Assembly (NCBI RefSeq): GCF_904846705.1
Contig: NZ_CAJHBS010000004.1
Location: 62,001-126,000 of the forward strand
DNA length: 64,000 nt
Source of the DNA: Psychrobacter sp. Pi2-52
Lineage (GTDB): Bacteria; Pseudomonadota; Gammaproteobacteria; Pseudomonadales; Moraxellaceae
Direction of reading: 5' to 3'
In this document: positions 1 to 8,694 of the stretch, one piece after another
Layout of the letters: the number at the start of each line of letters is the position of its first letter
How positions within the stretch are numbered: the stretch's first letter is position 1
Program-made: the position numbers and the translations under genes
Notes under the pieces: generated by a model
Told to the model about the DNA's origin: nothing
Databases searched by the model: none
The model's input: the letters and a program-made list of their open reading frames with translations, nothing else

Positions 1-136
1 CGCCCATTAGCCATAAAGGAATACTACCACCGAAGCTATTGGCGGCGATGACACCAGTAGCTGTTGCAAGCGACACAGCTTTGCCTAATTTAGGCGAACG
101 TTTATGCATTTTTCGAATGGTAGATGTCAATCGCAT
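1..136 (-). CDS. N-terminus of an unknown membrane protein (runs off the window)
   Basis: A minus-strand reading frame begins with ATG at 136, six bases after a good ribosome site (aaagga), and stays open to the window edge, giving 45 residues. The start is basic (several Arg/Lys in the first 18 residues). It is followed by a hydrophobic alanine-rich segment and then a Ser-Phe-Gly-Gly stretch, which suggests a first membrane helix or an uncleaved signal anchor. Too little is present to name a family. The start is well supported; the function is not known. Confidence 0.55.
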   Translation of the reverse strand, partial: MRLTSTIRKMHKRSPKLGKAVSLATATGVIAANSFGGSIPLWLMG

Positions 137-334
137 GCTCAATCCTTTTCAGTCTATCTGATTAATAATAAGCCGTATGTCGCTGAATCTGTCCTAGTCA
201 AGTCAGTAATATTATGACCGTAAAGCTTTAAATCATGACTATTTAAAGCCGACAAATCTAGCGATATAATTTTAGCAGAAACATGTTGTAGTGTACGGTT
301 GTAAACGTGACTAGTGGTAGCAAGGCGCGAAGAT

Positions 335-362
335 TTGACCTATAAAATCATTGAAATATAAC
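335..362 (+). promoter_or_regulatory. Candidate sigma-70 promoter for the OmpA-like lipoprotein
   Basis: ttgacc at 335-340 and tataac at 357-362 are separated by 16 bases, close to the sigma-70 consensus. They lie about 150 bases upstream of the lipoprotein start at 512, implying a long 5' leader. The rest of the 375-base gap between 137 and 511 shows no gene. Confidence 0.4.
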
Positions 363-511
363 CTGCACTTCTCATACATAGGTATGACAAAATATTACAC
401 AGAGATAGGTTGTAGTTGCCATAATAATGGGGAATGTAGATAAGTACTTAAAAAAGATTAATGGACAATCTTTATAAAAAGCACGATTTTTTAAACTTAA
501 GAGGAAATATT

Positions 512-1168
512 ATGCGTAATACTTTAATGATTGCAGCAGTAGCATCAGGTCTAGCACTTAGCGGTTGTACAACAGATCCAAACACTGGACAACAGCGTCT
601 AAACAAAGCTGCTCTAGGTGGTCTAGTTGGTGCAGCAGGTGGTGCAACTATTTCAAAAGCAACAGGCGGCGACAAAACTGGTCGTGATGCAGCTATCGGC
701 GCAGCACTAGGTGCAGGCGTTGGTTACTACATGGAGCGTCAAGCTCGTCAACTTGAGCAGCAAATGGCTGGCACAGGCGTAACTGTTGAGCAGAACCCAA
801 CCACTGGTAACATTGATTTGGTTATGCCAGGTAGCATCACGTTCTCATTTGATGATGCAACCCTTAGCTCATCATTCAAGCCAACGCTTGATAAGCTTGC
901 TTCAACAATGAACCAGTACAACCAAAACACAATTACTATCGCTGGTCACACTGATAGCAAAGGTTCAGCATCTTATAACATGGGTCTGTCACGTGATCGT
1001 GCTTACTCAGTTGCTAACTACTTAACAGCTCGCGGTGTTGCTTCAAACCGTGTAAACGTTGTTGCTTACGGCGAGTCACGTCCGATCGCAGACAACAATA
1101 CTGAATATGGCCGTGGTCAAAACCGCCGTGTTGAGCTAACAGTTAACGCACCACAGAGCGTAAACTAA
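512..1168 (+). CDS. OmpA-family lipoprotein with glycine-zipper domain (YiaD-like)
   Basis: This is a 218-residue outer-membrane lipoprotein. The start at 512 is chosen over an in-frame ATG at 461 because it follows a gaggaaat ribosome site and places a signal peptide with a Leu-Ser-Gly-Cys lipobox directly at the N-terminus. A glycine/alanine-rich glycine-zipper segment (about residues 33-75) follows. The C-terminal half is an OmpA-like peptidoglycan-binding domain, with the typical beginning ITFSFDD, the GHTDSKGS motif and the GRGQNRRVEL ending. The known role of the family is to tether the outer membrane to peptidoglycan. It is monocistronic, with a terminator just downstream. Confidence 0.93.
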   Translation: MRNTLMIAAVASGLALSGCTTDPNTGQQRLNKAALGGLVGAAGGATISKATGGDKTGRDAAIGAALGAGVGYYMERQARQLEQQMAGTGVTVEQNPTTGNIDLVMPGSITFSFDDATLSSSFKPTLDKLASTMNQYNQNTITIAGHTDSKGSASYNMGLSRDRAYSVANYLTARGVASNRVNVVAYGESRPIADNNTEYGRGQNRRVELTVNAPQSVN

Positions 1169-1225
1169 TCAATAGTTATATATAGCTATTAAGTATGTGC
1201 TAGATATTTGAGCACATATATTTTA

Positions 1226-1257
1226 AAAAGAGCCAGCGATATGCTGGCTCTTTTTTT
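1226..1257 (+). terminator. Rho-independent terminator after the OmpA-like lipoprotein
   Basis: The stem agagccagc / gctggctct with a five-base loop is followed by seven T residues. Confidence 0.9.
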
Positions 1258-1316
1258 GTGTTTTCAGTTTGAATAAAACAGTGATGATTAATAGATATAG
1301 TTAATATTAAATTAAA

Positions 1317-1337
1317 TATTGATAATGATTATCAATA
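1317..1337. promoter_or_regulatory. Fur box (perfect 21-bp palindrome)
   Basis: The arms tattgataat and attatcaata flank a single central g, so the site is a perfect 10-1-10 palindrome containing the Fur-box core GATAATGATTATC. It lies about 170 bases upstream of the imelysin start at 1509. This predicts repression by Fe-Fur and induction in iron starvation. Between it and the gene no other clear element was found. Confidence 0.85.
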
Positions 1338-1508
1338 ACACTATAATTTGTCAGTGTTTGCTATTGATACAATATTAAACGTCTTATCGTGCGCACTGAG
1401 AATCAATGTGCATGGCTAAGATAGCCTGCTGTAACATGGCTTGATTATCAAAATAATTGAGGCTACTTAACCAAAACGAATTTTTTGCTATATTTCTTGA
1501 GGATATGT

Positions 1509-2969
1509 ATGACGATTACCACAGTAACGAGCCGTAAGCTTTTACCAACTACTTTAGCTGCTGCACTTGCAGGATTGTTAATGGTGTCGGGCTGTACAAA
1601 GCAAGCCGATGAAGACACCAATGCTGCGACAGAAACGCAAACAGAAGTAGCAAACACAGAGACAGCGGATAATCCAGAGATGACTGCTGCCGAAAAAGCA
1701 CATATTGATAGATTGATTATCAGTTATGCAAATATGGCACACGCCGCTTATAAAGATTCGTTGGACACGGCTAAAGCGCTACAAACTGCGGTAGAAACAT
1801 ACGTGGCCACTCCAACACAAGAAAACCTTGATGCTGCAAAAGCTGCCTATAAAGCAGCACGCCAACCATATTCACAAACTGAGATTTTCCGTTTCGATGA
1901 AGGCTTTGTGACTGCCAATGATAAACGTGCTATCAACAGCATCGATAGCTGGGAAGGGCAGATCAATGCTTGGCCACTTGATGAAGCGCTGATTGATTAT
2001 GTTGGTGATGACTATGAAGGCGAATATAACAGCCAAGAGAACATCATCAATAGCGACAGCATTACTGTCGGTAGTATCAAGCAAGATACCAGTACAATCA
2101 CACCTGAGCTACTCGCAGAAATGAATGAAATCGGTGGTAGTGAAGCCAACGTAACGACTGGCTATCATGCGATTGAGTTTATGCTGTGGGGTCAAGACAA
2201 CAACGGTGTGAAAGAAGGCGCAGGTAATCGCCCAGTCACTGACTATGCGACTGAAGCTGGACAGTGTACTAGTGGTGAGACCGCCAATGAAGATGCCAGT
2301 ATCTGTGAGCGCCGTGGTGAGTTCTTAACTGCTGCAACTCAACTATTGGTCGATGATTTGACCGCGATGGAAGCCCAGTGGCAGCCTGATACTGAAAATA
2401 CCTTGCGTAGTGATTTGATAGCGCGCAAATATGACAATGGTCTGCGCCAAATTATGTATCAAATGGGTAGCCTAGCATTAGGTGAGCTTGCGTCTGAGCG
2501 TATGCAGGTCGCTTTTGTTACTGGCTCTACCGAAGATGAGCACGAATGCTTTAGTGATTTGACTCATTTGAGCTATGCCAATAATGCGCGCGGTATTCAA
2601 AACGTCTTTAATGGTAGCTATACAACAGTCGCTGGTAAGACAGTGGGCGGCTACGGTATCAAAGATTATCTGACGGATAACGGCCACACAGAAGCTGCTG
2701 ATAAATTGGCTGCTGAGTTCAACAAAGTAGAAGGCGCGTTTAACGTTATCGTTGAAAAAGGCGAAAAAGACGGTATCAAGATTGACCAGATGATTGCAAC
2801 TGTCGGTCAAGCTAGCCAAGAAGGTATCTCTGCTGAAGAACAAAACGTCCGTCGTGGATGGGTTGAAGCGGGCATCACTAGCTTACAAGAGCTGACCGCC
2901 AGTATCGAAAACGCTGCAAAAGCAGTTGGAATCGATAATCTAGACGCAGATGCCGGGTCACAATTTTAA
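1509..2969 (+). CDS. Imelysin-family lipoprotein (iron-regulated, M75-like)
   Basis: This is a 486-residue lipoprotein. The ATG at 1509 is preferred over the in-frame TTG/ATG at 1485 because it follows a tgagga ribosome site and yields a signal peptide ending Val-Ser-Gly-Cys at residue 29. The family signature Gly-x-His-x-x-Glu is present as G218-Y-H220-A-I-E223, followed by the characteristic FMLWGQD. Imelysin-like proteins (IrpA, IcmP/EfeO relatives) are envelope proteins induced by low iron. The proposed role is metal binding, and protease activity is disputed. It is the first gene after the Fur box and heads a cassette with DUF1111, a second imelysin and DUF1513. Confidence 0.93.
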   Translation: MTITTVTSRKLLPTTLAAALAGLLMVSGCTKQADEDTNAATETQTEVANTETADNPEMTAAEKAHIDRLIISYANMAHAAYKDSLDTAKALQTAVETYVATPTQENLDAAKAAYKAARQPYSQTEIFRFDEGFVTANDKRAINSIDSWEGQINAWPLDEALIDYVGDDYEGEYNSQENIINSDSITVGSIKQDTSTITPELLAEMNEIGGSEANVTTGYHAIEFMLWGQDNNGVKEGAGNRPVTDYATEAGQCTSGETANEDASICERRGEFLTAATQLLVDDLTAMEAQWQPDTENTLRSDLIARKYDNGLRQIMYQMGSLALGELASERMQVAFVTGSTEDEHECFSDLTHLSYANNARGIQNVFNGSYTTVAGKTVGGYGIKDYLTDNGHTEAADKLAAEFNKVEGAFNVIVEKGEKDGIKIDQMIATVGQASQEGISAEEQNVRRGWVEAGITSLQELTASIENAAKAVGIDNLDADAGSQF

Positions 2970-3108
2970 GAAAAAATTTAGGCTAGCGGTCCTTATCTAT
3001 AAGCTAGCGGCACTTATTTAAAAGCCTTTCATTGGCTTTGCGACGTTTTATTAGTCGTTATAGGTCAGCAACCGCTGTTTATTGGATACTTAGATTAGAT
3101 ATAATACG

Positions 3109-3141
3109 TGCGTTGTCAGCCACCGTTGGCAACGCATTTTT
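3109..3141 (+). terminator. Probable terminator or attenuator inside the imelysin cassette
   Basis: The imperfect hairpin tgcgttg...caacgca (3109-3136) is followed by five T. It would end transcripts of the first imelysin gene, at least partly, 140 bases before the DUF1111 gene. Just upstream, at about 2981-3020, there is an imperfect direct repeat (gctagcggtccttat / gctagcggcacttat). Confidence 0.5.
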
Positions 3142-3173
3142 ACGAGCATTAAATAAGCCAATTGGCCGGTTTA

Positions 3174-3226
3174 CCATTTCATTATATGTCGATAAGCAAT
3201 GATTGTGACGACATATAATGAGATGG
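3174..3226. repeat. 18-bp inverted repeat upstream of the DUF1111 gene
   Basis: The left arm 3174-3191 (ccatttcattatatgtcg) and right arm 3209-3226 pair at 17 of 18 positions, the odd pair being G-U, around a 17-base loop. No T-run follows, so it is not a simple terminator. It ends 50 bases before the start at 3277 and could be an operator, an mRNA structure or a small repeat element. Confidence 0.7.
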
Positions 3227-3276
3227 TATGACAAAATTTTAATGGTTCTACTCTAGCGCTAAGGCAATTAATTTCT

Positions 3277-4953
3277 ATGAACGCCAATTATGTTAACCCC
3301 TCTGATTCCCCTCTTGCTACTCAAATCCTACGACATATACCTTCTAAGCTTGCGCTAATTATCGCGAGTGCAATGGCTATCAGTGCGTGTCAACCATCTG
3401 ATAGCGTTTCTGACGACACTTCTAACAATGTTTCTGATAACACTTCAGAGCAGGCCTCAAATAATGAAAGCAGCAGTGAAAACAGCCAAGCGCTGTCATC
3501 TGAACACGCCAAAAATATAGAAACACTGGCGGGCGTGCCGATGCAGCAACTGGTGAGCTTTGACCCTCAAGAGATCAAGCAGGGCGGTGACTCTGGTATT
3601 AGCATTAGCAGTGCTGAGAGCTACTCGAAGCCCTCATCAAACCTAGCTGCTTCTCGTAAAGGATCATTCTTTATTGGTAACGCGTTTTTCAAGCAGCCGT
3701 GGGTCGTCGCACCTGCTAGTACTGATAGTCGTGATGGACTGGGCGCATTATTCAATGTGGCCGCTTGCCAGTCTTGTCATGTCAAAGATGGGCGAGGTCA
3801 TGCGCCGATGACTGCCGATGACGATGCTGATAGTTTATTGATTCGTCTGTCTATGCCAGCGACGACCGATGAGCAGCGCCAGCAGCTACAGGATTCGCTA
3901 ATTGAAAAGGTGGCTCATCCTATGTATGGTGGCCAGCTACAAGATCGTGGTATTCAGGGCGTGCCTGCTGAAGCGAGAATTGCGGTGCAGTGGACAGACA
4001 CACCAGTTACCTTTGCTGACGGATATGTCGAGACACTACGTGCGCCAACGTTTAATTTGACCAAACCTGGTTACGGTGCTTTTGACGATGACATGATGGT
4101 ATCGCCGCGTGTGGCGCTACCGATGATTGGGCTTGGGCTACTAGAGCAAATACCTGACGATGACATTAAAAAGCAAGCCAGCGACAGTAGTAATGGTGAT
4201 ATCAGTGGTAAATTTAACTGGGTGACGGATCCACAAACGGGCAAGCGTGCGCTTGGACGATTTGGGTGGAAAGCGGGTCAAACCAAACTTATCACCCAAA
4301 ACCAAAGTGCCTTTAACGAAGACATGGGTCTGACGTCGAACATCCGTCCTAACGAATCCTGTATGCCAACGCAGACCGCATGCCTAAATGCAGCGACAGG
4401 TGCTGATGAACAGGGCAATGGTAAATCACCTGTTGAAGTAAACGATGAGGTAGCGAAATTTGTAGAGTTTTATACTCGCAATTTAGCAGTGCCGCATCGC
4501 CGTAATGCAGATGATAAGCTTGTGCTAGCGGGCAAAAAGCGTTTTTATGACATGGGTTGTCAAAGCTGTCATACGCCAAGATATCAGTTGCCAAAAACCG
4601 ACGATGATCATCTTGAGCAGCATGGACAAGTGATTTATCCTTACACAGATTTGCTATTGCATGATATGGGCAATGATCTCGCTGATCGTACGATTGCCGG
4701 TAAGCTACCACCAAAAGATGCCCAAGTTGAGTTTTTAGCCAACTCTTATGAATGGCGTACGCCAGCACTTTGGGGCGTAGGACTTGCGCAGACAGTTGAT
4801 CCTCAAGCGACGTTTTTGCATGATGGCCGTGCACGTACGTTGATGGAAGCGGTTTTATGGCATGGCGGAGAAGCCGAAAAGCAAAAGCAACAAGTATTGA
4901 AGTTGGACAAACAAGGTCGCGCAGAGCTTAATGCGTTCCTAAAGTCGCTGTAA
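3277..4953 (+). CDS. Di-haem thiol oxidoreductase-like lipoprotein (DUF1111)
   Basis: This is a 558-residue protein with a long basic N-region and a signal peptide ending Ile-Ser-Ala-Cys at residue 38 (lipoprotein). Two c-type haem-binding motifs are visible, C164-Q-S-C-H168 and C428-Q-S-C-H432, as expected for the DUF1111 di-haem family, which is distantly related to di-haem peroxidases. Residues 39-85 are Ser/Asn/Asp-rich linker. The family commonly sits between two imelysin genes in proteobacteria, as here, which suggests a redox partner in the same envelope process. Its substrate is unknown. Maturation would need the cytochrome c assembly system in the periplasm. Confidence 0.92.
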   Translation: MNANYVNPSDSPLATQILRHIPSKLALIIASAMAISACQPSDSVSDDTSNNVSDNTSEQASNNESSSENSQALSSEHAKNIETLAGVPMQQLVSFDPQEIKQGGDSGISISSAESYSKPSSNLAASRKGSFFIGNAFFKQPWVVAPASTDSRDGLGALFNVAACQSCHVKDGRGHAPMTADDDADSLLIRLSMPATTDEQRQQLQDSLIEKVAHPMYGGQLQDRGIQGVPAEARIAVQWTDTPVTFADGYVETLRAPTFNLTKPGYGAFDDDMMVSPRVALPMIGLGLLEQIPDDDIKKQASDSSNGDISGKFNWVTDPQTGKRALGRFGWKAGQTKLITQNQSAFNEDMGLTSNIRPNESCMPTQTACLNAATGADEQGNGKSPVEVNDEVAKFVEFYTRNLAVPHRRNADDKLVLAGKKRFYDMGCQSCHTPRYQLPKTDDDHLEQHGQVIYPYTDLLLHDMGNDLADRTIAGKLPPKDAQVEFLANSYEWRTPALWGVGLAQTVDPQATFLHDGRARTLMEAVLWHGGEAEKQKQQVLKLDKQGRAELNAFLKSL

Positions 4954-5022
4954 TAAAGTCGCTATTATAAAATCAGTATAAAAACGCTATAAATTACTAC
5001 CTATAACATTACCGAGAAACCT

Positions 5023-6174
5023 ATGAAAATAAACCACGCTTTGGCAATGGCGCTATCTGCATTGAGTGCTGGACTGCTGATCAGTTGTGTCAAACCTGCC
5101 GATGACAACAAAGCTGCAGATGTAGACAGCCAAAAAGTTGTGCAAGACAGTGCAGCTACTGACAGCTCAATAGAAAACAGCAAAGAAAGTACTGAGCAAA
5201 TCGTTGCAGTAGATATCAGCCCTGAGACTGCAAAAACGTATTTGACGCATGTGGCAGACGATATCGTGATTCCTGCGTATGCTGATGCAGCCAAGCAAAG
5301 CGATCTGTTGAACGAACTGGCGCAGAAGCACTGTACCCAAGCTCCAGTAAGTGGCGATGAGCTACAAGCATTACGTGCACAGTGGCTAGTATTGGCACAA
5401 GCCTGGTCAAGTGCTGAGATGGTCAACTTTGGTCCTGCGACTGCTAGTATGAGCAATCTATACATCAACTACTATCCTGACGAGCGCGGACTTGTACACA
5501 GTGGCGTGGCTGATTTGATTGCTGCCAATCCAAAACTAACGCCAGAACAACTTGCTGGCGAGAGCGCTATCGTACAAGGCGTACCAGGGTTGGAAGAGGC
5601 TTTGTTTGCCAATGACAGTTTAGACGCTGGTCAGTGTGCTTACGTGATTAGTGCCAGTAGTGCGTTGAGCACGCGTCTAAAAGACATCGAGAAAAACTGG
5701 CAGCAAAACGCGACTGATTTATTGGCGATAGACAAAACAGCAGAGAGCGATAGAGGCCTAAATCAGTGGATTAACTCTCTACTATCATTGATTGAGACCA
5801 TGAAGTCTAATGCCATTGATCAGCCACTCGGTCTGACAGGTAAAGCAAAAGGTCATTTACCTGCTGCTACTGCTGGACAAAGCCGCGCTATCATCAATGC
5901 TAAGTTAGATACTATCAATAAAGCCATGACTGATCCAGTACTGACGGCTATTCTTGGTAGCAATGATGAAAACAAGGTTTCGGATAATCTATCAACTGCA
6001 CTTGCTGATACGACTGCATTATTAGCACAAATGCCAGAAGATTTATCAGAGGCTAGTAAGGACGACCAACAAGCGTTGTATGATCATCTGACTGATGTCA
6101 CTCGTCTGATTAAACGCCAGTTAATCCCAGCACTTGGTATCCGTGTGGGGTTTAATAGCACTGATGGCGATTAG
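5023..6174 (+). CDS. Second imelysin-family lipoprotein
   Basis: This is a 383-residue lipoprotein with a signal peptide ending Leu-Ile-Ser-Cys at residue 22. The overall pattern (AQAWSSAEMVNFGPA, then YPDERGLVHSGVADLI, then QGVPGLEEALF) fits imelysin/IcmP-like domains. At the place of the Gly-x-His-x-x-Glu signature it reads G-V-P-G-L-E, so the His is replaced by Pro while Gly and Glu are kept. It starts 69 bases after the DUF1111 gene and ends three bases before the DUF1513 gene, so these are very likely one transcript. The role is inferred to be metal-linked envelope function with a changed ligand set. Confidence 0.88.
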   Translation: MKINHALAMALSALSAGLLISCVKPADDNKAADVDSQKVVQDSAATDSSIENSKESTEQIVAVDISPETAKTYLTHVADDIVIPAYADAAKQSDLLNELAQKHCTQAPVSGDELQALRAQWLVLAQAWSSAEMVNFGPATASMSNLYINYYPDERGLVHSGVADLIAANPKLTPEQLAGESAIVQGVPGLEEALFANDSLDAGQCAYVISASSALSTRLKDIEKNWQQNATDLLAIDKTAESDRGLNQWINSLLSLIETMKSNAIDQPLGLTGKAKGHLPAATAGQSRAIINAKLDTINKAMTDPVLTAILGSNDENKVSDNLSTALADTTALLAQMPEDLSEASKDDQQALYDHLTDVTRLIKRQLIPALGIRVGFNSTDGD

Positions 6175-6177
6175 ACA

Positions 6178-7740
6178 ATGTCTACTATCGAAGCGAGTAC
6201 AGCAACGTCAGCAGCCCAGACTCATGACCAGATGAATAGGTCTAATCGGTCTGGGAGAACTTCGTCAGCTCATGAGCTTTTGACGACTTCAGTGCTGACA
6301 GCAGTTGGTACGGCGGCGCTGGTCGGTATTCACCATCGTTATCGTAAGCAGCAGCATCCAGATGCCAGTCTACAAGATTATGTGGAGGGTATTCGTACGC
6401 AGATGCAGGTATTACGAGCTGGTCCTGATTCAACGCCGAAGCTTTTGCGCTTACGTTATGCTTGTGAGCAAGCAGCGGCAACCTGGAAGCAGGCTTATCA
6501 TGCTGCAGGTGATGATAAAATTGATGTACCTAATTATGCTGCTGTGCATACAACAACGATGCTAGCACGACCAGTCAGCTGGGTCAGTGGCGTCGCATCA
6601 CTGCCAAAAGATCAGAACTCATCAAGCCAAAATGAGCATGACTTTGGTGTGGTAGGTATTGATGCTGACAGACAAATCGTTTGGCAAACGACTATGCCTG
6701 AGCGTGTCCACGACATCGTTGTTCAGCCTCTGCCTGTCAATGTATCTGAAGCTCAAACTCAGCATAATAATGTCGAGCAGAGACGTGATGTCGTCGTCAT
6801 GGGTCGTCGTCCAAGTGAAAGATTTTGGGTGCTTAATACGTCAAATGGGCAAGTACAACATGCGATCAAAGCTGATATAAACCGTCACTTTTATGGTCAT
6901 GCTTGCTATAGCTTAGATGGCAGCTTGCTCTATGTAACCGAGAATGACACGGTGAGTCTGGCAGGTAAAATTGGTATCTATGATGCCCATGATGCTTATA
7001 AAAAAGTAGCAGAGTTTGATTCATATGGTATCGGCCCGCATGAGCTGATTATGCATCCTGATAGCGAAACACTCGTCATTGCAAATGGTGGTATCAAAAC
7101 CGAGCAGGCCTCACGCGAAGAGCTAAATCTAGATACCATGCGACCCTCTCTGGTTTATTTGAATCGTCACGATGGCACACTGCTCGAGCAAGTGACTCCA
7201 GAGCATAATCAGATGAGTGTGCGCCACTTAGCCATGCACAATGACGGCACAGTGATGATCGGTATTCAGTTCCAAGGTGAAAAACATATCAATGTACCGT
7301 TAGTGCTGACCCATAAACGTGGTGACGGCAGCTTTACTCCATTGACCATGCCAAACAATCAATGGCAACGCTTTCACCAATATATCGCTAGCGTGGCGGT
7401 GGATAGTGAGCGTAACCTACTGTGTGTGACCACACCGATTGGTGGCTGTGCGGCAATTTATGATTTGCATACTCGCGAGCTGATTGATGATGTAAGTCTG
7501 CCAGATTGTGCAGGGGCTTCGGTGTTAGTTAATTCTAGTGCTTCAATGAGTAAAATTGATAAACATACCGAGCCGACAGGATTTATTGTCAGTGATGGTC
7601 AAGGTCAGTTAACAGCGCTAAGAGTAAATGCTTTACCAGAAGTAAAGTTGGACGTAAACGACGTTGAACCTCATGAGCGGATTATCAAAGACAGTCAACT
7701 GCATATGATGTCGTTTGACAACCATTTGCAAGCGTTATAA
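6178..7740 (+). CDS. DUF1513 beta-propeller protein of the imelysin cassette
   Basis: This is a 520-residue protein whose ATG lies three bases after the stop of the second imelysin, indicating translational coupling. One hydrophobic segment (about residues 33-51) suggests an N-terminal membrane anchor or signal. The remainder has repeated propeller-like blades: FYGHACYSLDGSLLYVTEN, then YGIGPHELIMHPDSETLVIANGG, then VRHLAMHNDGTVMIGIQFQ. This matches DUF1513, a family almost always encoded beside imelysin and DUF1111 genes. No biochemical activity is established. A twin-arginine motif, seen in some relatives, is not evident here. Confidence 0.9.
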   Translation: MSTIEASTATSAAQTHDQMNRSNRSGRTSSAHELLTTSVLTAVGTAALVGIHHRYRKQQHPDASLQDYVEGIRTQMQVLRAGPDSTPKLLRLRYACEQAAATWKQAYHAAGDDKIDVPNYAAVHTTTMLARPVSWVSGVASLPKDQNSSSQNEHDFGVVGIDADRQIVWQTTMPERVHDIVVQPLPVNVSEAQTQHNNVEQRRDVVVMGRRPSERFWVLNTSNGQVQHAIKADINRHFYGHACYSLDGSLLYVTENDTVSLAGKIGIYDAHDAYKKVAEFDSYGIGPHELIMHPDSETLVIANGGIKTEQASREELNLDTMRPSLVYLNRHDGTLLEQVTPEHNQMSVRHLAMHNDGTVMIGIQFQGEKHINVPLVLTHKRGDGSFTPLTMPNNQWQRFHQYIASVAVDSERNLLCVTTPIGGCAAIYDLHTRELIDDVSLPDCAGASVLVNSSASMSKIDKHTEPTGFIVSDGQGQLTALRVNALPEVKLDVNDVEPHERIIKDSQLHMMSFDNHLQAL

Positions 7741-7791
7741 TAAGTGACGCTAAGCAAGAGCGACAGACGCACAGGCATGACTATTAATAAC

Positions 7792-7831
7792 GACTATTAC
7801 TAGAATAGCAGTAATAGTCAGCCAAGGAGGT
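7792..7831 (+). promoter_or_regulatory. Perfect hairpin followed by a consensus Shine-Dalgarno
   Basis: gactattact (7792-7801) and agtaatagtc (7810-7819) form a perfect 10-bp stem with an eight-base loop. Four bases later comes aaggaggt (7824-7831), a full Shine-Dalgarno sequence, placed five bases before an ATT codon at 7837. No T-run follows the hairpin, so it is more likely an mRNA structure near the ribosome site than a terminator. Confidence 0.7.
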
Positions 7832-7836
7832 AGAGC

Positions 7837-8490
7837 ATTAGCTTAGATACCAATTTAGATACAATCAGACAGCAGCTTGCACAGGTAGGCATCGAGCTAC
7901 ACATCAGTAAAAAGCGTGTTAAAAATATCAATTTTCGCTTAAAGCCTCATACGTTGATGGTCTCTGCACCAATGCATGTCAGCGCATTACAAATGTTGCA
8001 TGCTGTTGCTAAGCGGGTGCCTTGGGCTATTGCAAATCACCCGCAGGTATTAGAACAGTATAGACGTAGACAGAATACTTCGTCAGACATTTCAGCTGCT
8101 AATAATTCAGTTCTATTATGGGGTGCAGAGCAATCATTTACGCTCAGTCCTGATAAAAAAGTTACCTATTATCGGCAACAACTCTCCGAAGTCACACCTG
8201 CACTATTTGATAAGTGGCAGCCAATCGTTGGCACTTATGCCAATGAAATACGATTAAAAAAAATGCACACGCGTTGGGGCAGCTGCAACACGCGCGCAAA
8301 ACGAATTTGGCTATCAGTCTATCTTCCTGCCTATCCTATTGAATGCACCGAATACGTAATCGTTCATGAGCTGTGCCACTTGCATCATGCCAACCATAGC
8401 CGAGCGTTTTGGCAAACGGTTGCAACAGCGATGCCAGATTATTTGCAATGGCATAATACCCTAGCGGGCAAGACAGGGCAGCTGGACTAA
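7837..8490 (+). CDS. YgjP-type zinc metallopeptidase (DUF45), apparent ATT start
   Basis: This is a predicted 217-residue protein of the YgjP/DUF45 metallopeptidase family (SprT-like fold). The zinc motif is H177-E-L-C-H181, followed by HHANHSRAFW, with the family block TRWGSCNTR upstream. The frame is open from the stop codon at 7831-7833. The only ATG/GTG/TTG codons before the conserved core are TTG 7954 and ATG 7957, which would cut off the conserved ISKKRVKNINFRLKPHTL region. A perfect aaggaggt lies five bases before ATT 7837, so I place the start there. The substrate is unknown; cytoplasmic location is likely because no signal peptide is seen. Confidence 0.8.
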   Translation: MSLDTNLDTIRQQLAQVGIELHISKKRVKNINFRLKPHTLMVSAPMHVSALQMLHAVAKRVPWAIANHPQVLEQYRRRQNTSSDISAANNSVLLWGAEQSFTLSPDKKVTYYRQQLSEVTPALFDKWQPIVGTYANEIRLKKMHTRWGSCNTRAKRIWLSVYLPAYPIECTEYVIVHELCHLHHANHSRAFWQTVATAMPDYLQWHNTLAGKTGQLD

Positions 8491-8694
8491 ACCTATCATC
8501 TAAGTATCTAACTATCTAAATAGCCCTAATAAATATCTCGATATCATCTGCGTAACATTCATTATGCTGAGCAACAAGTCCTATTTTTATTATCATTTTT
8601 AAAATAAGGACACACCTGGATAAGCCTGATATTATAAGAAATAACGGTACAAATCGTGTCGTTTAATTAACAAGTTTATATACAGGGATGTCAT

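Noticed and set aside
4349-4834. 161-codon minus-strand frame inside the DUF1111 gene
   Set aside because: It lies wholly antisense to a well-supported gene with haem motifs, and its composition (many His, Tyr, Gln) is that of a reverse-complement shadow.
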